Part shown: positions 31,999 to 36,439 of the stretch, piece after piece
Layout of the letters: each line of letters starts with the position of its first letter
Position numbering within the stretch: the stretch's first letter is position 1
NCBI GenBank assembly: GCA_029218825.1
Contig: JAQXSC010000024.1
Coordinates: forward strand, 1 to 36,439
DNA from: Oscillospiraceae bacterium
GTDB taxonomy: Bacteria; Bacillota; Clostridia; Oscillospirales; Acutalibacteraceae
DNA: 36,439 bases
Direction of reading: 5' to 3'
Position numbers and translations under genes: made by a program
The notes under the pieces: generated by a model
The model's input: only the letters and a program-made list of their open reading frames with translations
The model's database searches: none
Told to the model about the DNA's origin: nothing

Positions 31999-33453
31999 TT
32001 ATCCTAATTTTTCAAGACCCTTTTCAAGTCTTTTCAGCGATTCCTCTCTGCCTAAAATATCAAGTATTTCAACAGCACCGCCCGGGGTAACGGTTTGTCC
32101 TGCCGCTGCAATTCTTACAGGCCACATAACAGTTCCGTTTTTCAATTCCTTTTCAACCGCCATATTAATAAGGCAATCGTGAATACTTGTATTATCCCAC
32201 ACGCTTAATGCCTTTAATCTGTCGTAAGCCTCTTTAAGCAGAGCAGGGGCGTTTTCAAGGTTAGTTTTGCTCTTTTTGTTTACAAACAATTCCTTGTCAT
32301 ATTCGGGTAGCTGCGCAAAGAAAGTAATCATTTCAGGGATATCAGTAAATTTTGTGGTACGTTTTTGCAGAATTCCTGCAAATTTTGAGTAGTCCATTTC
32401 CTTATCTCCAAAAACTTCCTTGTAATAAGGGGTTGCGTGGGCGGTAAATTCCTCAGGGGTCATAGCCTTGATGTACTCGCCGTTAAACCACAGAAGTTTA
32501 TCGTAGTCAAACACTGACGGAGATTTTGAAATGCCGTCAATGGAGAAGTTTTGTTCAAGTTCTTTCAGGGTAAAAATCTCCTGATTGTCCTTTGGACACC
32601 AGCCTAAAAGTGCAATATAGTTGATGATAACTTCAGGGAGATAGCCCTGTGAAATCAAGTCCTCAAAACTTGTTGAGCCGTGACGTTTGCTTAACTTTGA
32701 TACAGAGCCGTCCTCATTTTTACCCATAATCAAAGGCAGGTGAACATAGGTGGGAATTTCCCAGCCGAAAGCCTCATAAAGCAGGTTATATTTAGGAGTT
32801 GAACTTAAATATTCACTGCCACGTACAACGTGAGTAATGCCCATAGTGTGGTCGTCAATTACGTTGGCAAAGTTGTATGTGGGATAACCGTCGGTCTTTA
32901 TTAAAATCTGGTCTTGCAGTTCGCTGTTGTCAACTGTGATTTCACCGAAAACTGCGTCCTTGAATGTAGTTTTTCCCTCAAGAGGCATTTTCTGACGGAT
33001 TACATAAGGTCTGCCTTCTGCCAAAAGTCTGTCGATTTCCTCCTGTGGCAAATCCCTACAATGTCTGTCATAACCGCCGAACTCGGAATTTTCCTGTAGG
33101 CTGTCAAGACGTTCCTTTGTACAGAAACAGCGGTAGGCTTTCCCCTCTTTAATAAGTTGCTCCGCATAGGGAACATACATATTTTTACGTTCACTCTGAA
33201 CATAAGGGCCGTAATCGCCCCCAACGTCAGGGCCTTCATCGTGTTTCAGCCCTGCTAATTTAAGGGTATCGTAAATAACGTCAACCGCACCCTCAACGTA
33301 ACGTTCCTGGTCGGTGTCCTCAATTCTCAACACAAATGTACCGTCCTGTGACTTTGCAATCAGGTATTCATACAAAGCAGTACGGAGATTGCCCACGTGC
33401 ATAAAACCTGTAGGACTTGGGGCATATCGTGTACGCACCTTATTATTTGACAT
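31999..33453 (-). CDS. gltX: Glutamyl-tRNA synthetase
   Basis: The 484-residue enzyme charges tRNA-Glu. RYAPSPTGFMHVGNLRTA holds the HIGH equivalent (HVGN), and SKLSKRHG is the KMSKS motif; the helical anticodon-binding domain ends near TVTPGGAVEILDILG. The ATG at 33451-33453 gives the usual family start and lies five bases after GAGTGA; an in-frame GTG at 33462 is less likely. Located 35 bases after secA and 30 before glnS, with no promoter in either gap. Confidence 0.96.
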   Translation of the reverse strand: MSNNKVRTRYAPSPTGFMHVGNLRTALYEYLIAKSQDGTFVLRIEDTDQERYVEGAVDVIYDTLKLAGLKHDEGPDVGGDYGPYVQSERKNMYVPYAEQLIKEGKAYRCFCTKERLDSLQENSEFGGYDRHCRDLPQEEIDRLLAEGRPYVIRQKMPLEGKTTFKDAVFGEITVDNSELQDQILIKTDGYPTYNFANVIDDHTMGITHVVRGSEYLSSTPKYNLLYEAFGWEIPTYVHLPLIMGKNEDGSVSKLSKRHGSTSFEDLISQGYLPEVIINYIALLGWCPKDNQEIFTLKELEQNFSIDGISKSPSVFDYDKLLWFNGEYIKAMTPEEFTAHATPYYKEVFGDKEMDYSKFAGILQKRTTKFTDIPEMITFFAQLPEYDKELFVNKKSKTNLENAPALLKEAYDRLKALSVWDNTSIHDCLINMAVEKELKNGTVMWPVRIAAAGQTVTPGGAVEILDILGREESLKRLEKGLEKLG

Positions 33454-33488
33454 AATGTTCACTCGCTTTTCAATTTATAGTAGTTTAA

Positions 33489-36341
33489 TTATTGATCTCT
33501 GCCGCAGCACTTTTTATACTTTTTACCGCTTCCGCAGGGGCAAGGGTCGTTTCTGCCAACCTTTTTGCCTTTGCGAACGGTCTTGTTTGCTGTATCTGTG
33601 CCGTCACCTGATGTAGCGGTAGGCTGTGCAACCTGTTTACGCTGTAGTGTAGGAGTAATATCCTCGTCGCTGTCCTCGTCATTTTCGGAGGAAGTCGCAG
33701 CCTTTTGAGCCGCAAGTCTTTTAGCCGCTAATATAGCCTCTTTTCTCCGTTGCTGTTCGTAAATACGTTTCGGCTGTGTCAATACAAGTTTTGCTGTGTC
33801 CTCACGGATTGACGCAATCATATGGTCAAACATATCGAAGCCCTCAAGTCGGTATTCAACAACAGGGTCGTGCTGACCGTAAGAGCGCAGGTGGATACCT
33901 GCCTTTAACTGTTCCATATTGTCAATGTGATCCATCCAATAAGTATCTACACATTGGAGCATATATACTCGCTCAACTTCTCTGATAACTTCCTCCGGAA
34001 GTAACTTTTCGTTCTCCTCATAGACAGCCATAGCGTCTTCGATGAGCATATTCTTAATTTCGTCCTGTTCAAGAATTTCAAGTTCATCGTCTGTATAACT
34101 GTATTTACTTCTGTCCTTTACAACCCAATCTTTGTAGGTGTCCAGCAGACCTGTAATATTCCAATTATCGTGAATACCCTCAGGCAAGAAGCGGTTTACA
34201 TTCTCTGTGATACTTTCCTCAATCATTTTTACAACTGTATCGTGGAGGTTTTCACCGTCAAGAACCTGATCCCTCTGCTTGTAGATAATTTCACGTTGCT
34301 TGTTGAGAACATCGTCATATTGAAGTACGTCCTTACGAATACCGAAGTTACGCATTTCAACCTTTTCCTGTGAGCTTTCAATGATATTTGACAGAGCCTT
34401 GCTTTCAATAGGCATATCCTCGTCAACGTTCATACGTGACAACATCATCTTCATTCTGTCACCGCCGAACAGACGCATTAAATCGTCCTCTGTTGACAGG
34501 TAGAACTGGCTCTTACCCGGGTCGCCCTGACGTCCTGCACGTCCGCGCAACTGGTTGTCAATACGTCTTGAATCGTGACGTTCCGTACCCATAATGAACA
34601 GACCACCGACTTCTCTTACCTTGTCAGCCTCTTCTTTGATTTCCTGGCTGTACTTTTCGTTTAATTCTGCGAAAGTTTTTCTTGCCTCTAAAATTTCCTC
34701 GTCATCGGTTTCCGCAAAACCTGTTGCCTCAACAATTAACTCCTCAGGGAAGCCCTGCTTACGCATTGAGGCTTTTGCAAGAAATTCCGCATTACCGCCA
34801 AGTGTAATATCGGTACCACGACCGGCCATATTTGTAGCGATTGTAACTGCACCCAACTTACCTGCCTGTGCGATAATTTCCGCTTCCTTATCGTGCTGTT
34901 TTGCGTTAAGTACGTTGTGCTTTATGCCGCGTTTTTTAAGCATTTTTGAAAGAAGTTCGGATTTTTCAATGGAAATTGTACCTACAAGTACAGGCTGACC
35001 TTTTTCGTGAGCCTCAACAATCTGCTGAATTACAGCCATAAATTTGCCGTTTTCCGTTCTGAAAATTGCGTCAGGTAAATCCACACGTGCAAGTGGCTTG
35101 TTTGTAGGAATTTCAACAACATCTAACTTGTAAATCTCCTGAAATTCGGTAGCCTCTGTCTGTGCAGTACCTGTCATACCTGAAAGTTTATTGTATAGAC
35201 GGAAGTAGTTTTGGAATGTAATTGTAGCAAGGGTTTTGCTTTCGTTCTGTACCTTTACACCCTCTTTAGCCTCAATAGCCTGGTGCAAACCCTCGTTGTA
35301 TCTTCTGCCGTACATCAAACGGCCTGTAAATTCGTCAACGATAATAATTTCGCCGTCGTTTACAACGTAGTCAACGTCACGTTTCATTATTCCGTTGGCA
35401 CGGATAGCCTGGTTTACGTGGTGCTGATAACTTAAATTTTCAGGGTCGGAGAGGTTTTCCAAGTTAAAGAAAGCCTCTGCCTTTTTAACACCGCTTTGTG
35501 TCAGAGTAGCGGTTTTCTGCTTTTCGTCAACAACGTAATCTATACCGTTTTCAATGTAATAGTCTTCCATATCCTCTTTGGAGTTCAGTTCCGTAAAACG
35601 CTGAACCTTTAGAGTTTTTGCAAATCTGTCAGCCTGAGTGTTTAGGTCGGTGCTTTTGTCACCCTTACCGCTGATAATCAAAGGAGTACGAGCCTCATCA
35701 ATAAGGATAGAGTCAACCTCGTCCACGATTGCAAAGGAGTGACCACGTTGCACCTTGTTTTCCTTGTAAACTACCATATTATCTCTTAAGTAGTCAAAAC
35801 CTAACTCGTTGTTTGTGCCGTAGGTAATGTCGGCATTATATGCCTCTTTTCTATCCGCCGGGTCCATATCGTGAACAATAAGACCTACTGTCAGTCCTAA
35901 ATATCGGTAAAGTTTGCCCATCCATTCGGAGTCACGTCGAGCAAGGTAATCGTTGACTGTAACAATATGAACGCCGTTACCTGTCAAGCCGTTTAAATAT
36001 GCAGGGAGTGTAGCAACTAAAGTTTTACCTTCACCTGTTTTCAATTCTGCAATTCTTCCTTGATGTAAAACTATACCACCAATGATTTGCACTTTATGAT
36101 GTTTCATGTGAAGTTTTCTCCATGAAGCCTCTCTAACAACAGCGAAAGCTTCTACTAATATGTCATCTAGAGTTTCTCCTTTTGCCAATCTTTCTTTAAA
36201 CTCAGGAGTCTTTGCTTGAAGTTGTTCATCAGTTAATTTACCCATTTCTTCGTCTAAAGCTAAAACTTTATTTGCAATAGGCTCTATTCTCTTAACTTCT
36301 CTTTCACTATATGACTTAAATATTGATTTAAAAAGTCCCAT
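33489..36341 (-). CDS. secA: Preprotein translocase ATPase SecA
   Basis: The 950-residue motor drives secreted proteins through SecYEG. Seen in order: Walker A TGEGKT (about residues 101-107), [24 protein letters not shown] (Walker B and motif), the preprotein-binding region, RGTDITLGG and [10 protein letters not shown] (second ATPase lobe), and a C-terminal SEC-C zinc finger [19 protein letters not shown]. Length is slightly above B. subtilis SecA (841), owing to a longer C-terminal linker, as in other Clostridia. GAGAGGATG precedes the ATG. The first 100 or so codons are AT-richer, with different synonymous-codon use, than the rest (see finding). First gene of secA-gltX-glnS. Confidence 0.97.
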   Translation of the reverse strand: MGLFKSIFKSYSEREVKRIEPIANKVLALDEEMGKLTDEQLQAKTPEFKERLAKGETLDDILVEAFAVVREASWRKLHMKHHKVQIIGGIVLHQGRIAELKTGEGKTLVATLPAYLNGLTGNGVHIVTVNDYLARRDSEWMGKLYRYLGLTVGLIVHDMDPADRKEAYNADITYGTNNELGFDYLRDNMVVYKENKVQRGHSFAIVDEVDSILIDEARTPLIISGKGDKSTDLNTQADRFAKTLKVQRFTELNSKEDMEDYYIENGIDYVVDEKQKTATLTQSGVKKAEAFFNLENLSDPENLSYQHHVNQAIRANGIMKRDVDYVVNDGEIIIVDEFTGRLMYGRRYNEGLHQAIEAKEGVKVQNESKTLATITFQNYFRLYNKLSGMTGTAQTEATEFQEIYKLDVVEIPTNKPLARVDLPDAIFRTENGKFMAVIQQIVEAHEKGQPVLVGTISIEKSELLSKMLKKRGIKHNVLNAKQHDKEAEIIAQAGKLGAVTIATNMAGRGTDITLGGNAEFLAKASMRKQGFPEELIVEATGFAETDDEEILEARKTFAELNEKYSQEIKEEADKVREVGGLFIMGTERHDSRRIDNQLRGRAGRQGDPGKSQFYLSTEDDLMRLFGGDRMKMMLSRMNVDEDMPIESKALSNIIESSQEKVEMRNFGIRKDVLQYDDVLNKQREIIYKQRDQVLDGENLHDTVVKMIEESITENVNRFLPEGIHDNWNITGLLDTYKDWVVKDRSKYSYTDDELEILEQDEIKNMLIEDAMAVYEENEKLLPEEVIREVERVYMLQCVDTYWMDHIDNMEQLKAGIHLRSYGQHDPVVEYRLEGFDMFDHMIASIREDTAKLVLTQPKRIYEQQRRKEAILAAKRLAAQKAATSSENDEDSDEDITPTLQRKQVAQPTATSGDGTDTANKTVRKGKKVGRNDPCPCGSGKKYKKCCGRDQ

Positions 36342-36439
36342 AATTTCATCCTCTCAATTCATTTTATCTATTTAATATTATTTAAATAATATTTAGTATA
36401 TATTTTTTCATATCCGTATTAATCAATTATAACATTATG
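36342..36439 (-). promoter_or_regulatory. secA upstream region, truncated by window end
   Basis: A -10-like TATAAT (minus strand, 36426-36431) would need a -35 beyond the window. AATATTATTTAAATAATATT at 36374-36393 is a perfect 20-base AT-only palindrome in the leader. No gene is seen. Confidence 0.4.

Noticed and set aside
1..36439. CRISPR array, tRNA, rRNA, transposase, prophage or defence island
   Set aside because: No regularly spaced repeats, cloverleaf or rRNA stretches, and none of the readable proteins is a Cas, transposase, integrase or phage structural protein. BrnTA and Fic are the only toxin-like genes.

Overview
This 36.4 kb window looks like chromosome from an anaerobic, low-GC, endospore-lineage Clostridia, most like the Ruminococcus/Oscillospiraceae group. 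That is inferred from spoIIID, cobalamin-dependent methionine synthesis, glycogen branching enzyme, iron-containing alcohol dehydrogenase, DegV, secreted Ig-like (Big_2) proteins with Thr/Pro linkers, strong AGGAGG-type ribosome sites and near-consensus sigma-A promoters. No tRNA, rRNA, CRISPR array, transposase, integrase or prophage gene was seen. The window begins inside argG and ends just upstream of secA.

Layout. 1-3.1 kb: argG (minus) with an ARG box, diverging from a flavin-reductase-like gene and a serine-hydrolase lipoprotein. 3.1-5.9 kb: a minus-strand operon of DegT-type sugar aminotransferase, anchored SleB-like wall hydrolase and FabG-like reductase. 6.1-7.6 kb: a PadR regulator with a dyad-rich promoter, followed by a collapsed DUF1700/DUF4097 remnant, then a BrnT/BrnA toxin-antitoxin pair. 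7.8-11.8 kb: a heterodimeric ABC exporter with one degenerate ATP site. 12-15.3 kb: spoIIID, a large secreted transglutaminase-like protein and a GT2 polyprenyl-phosphate glycosyltransferase. 15.4-19.9 kb: metF, a separate MetH reactivation-domain gene, metH and a Fic protein, apparently one transcription unit. 20.3-26.5 kb: two secreted Ig-like proteins, glgB with an unusual charged tail, a small orphan gene and degV. 26.6-30 kb: a 2-hydroxyacid dehydrogenase diverging from HAD phosphatase, membrane protein and alcohol dehydrogenase. 30.3-36.3 kb: secA, gltX and glnS in one minus-strand operon.

How genes work together. metF makes 5-methyl-THF, MetH transfers the methyl group to homocysteine through cobalamin, and the separate activation protein would rescue oxidised MetH; a Fic enzyme carrying its own inhibitory motif rides at the end of this operon. 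The two ABC half-transporters pair so that one canonical and one degenerate ATP site are formed. The transglutaminase-like protein and one Ig-like protein, 6 kb apart, end in the same C-terminal module, suggesting a common surface or partner.

Most worth a second look: (i) the metF-metH-fic arrangement and the SxxxEG self-inhibition motif of Fic; (ii) the shared C-terminal module of two secreted proteins; (iii) a short repeat that supplies the last codons and stop (Ile-Glu-Asn-stop) of two unrelated genes; (iv) the deleted and fused PadR-operon remnant; (v) the 72-residue Lys/Glu/Val tail of GlgB; (vi) an abrupt fall in GC at the 5' end of secA, which may mark recombination or a chimeric assembly. 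I found no clearly new multi-gene defence or biosynthetic system; items i-iii are the best candidates for something undescribed.
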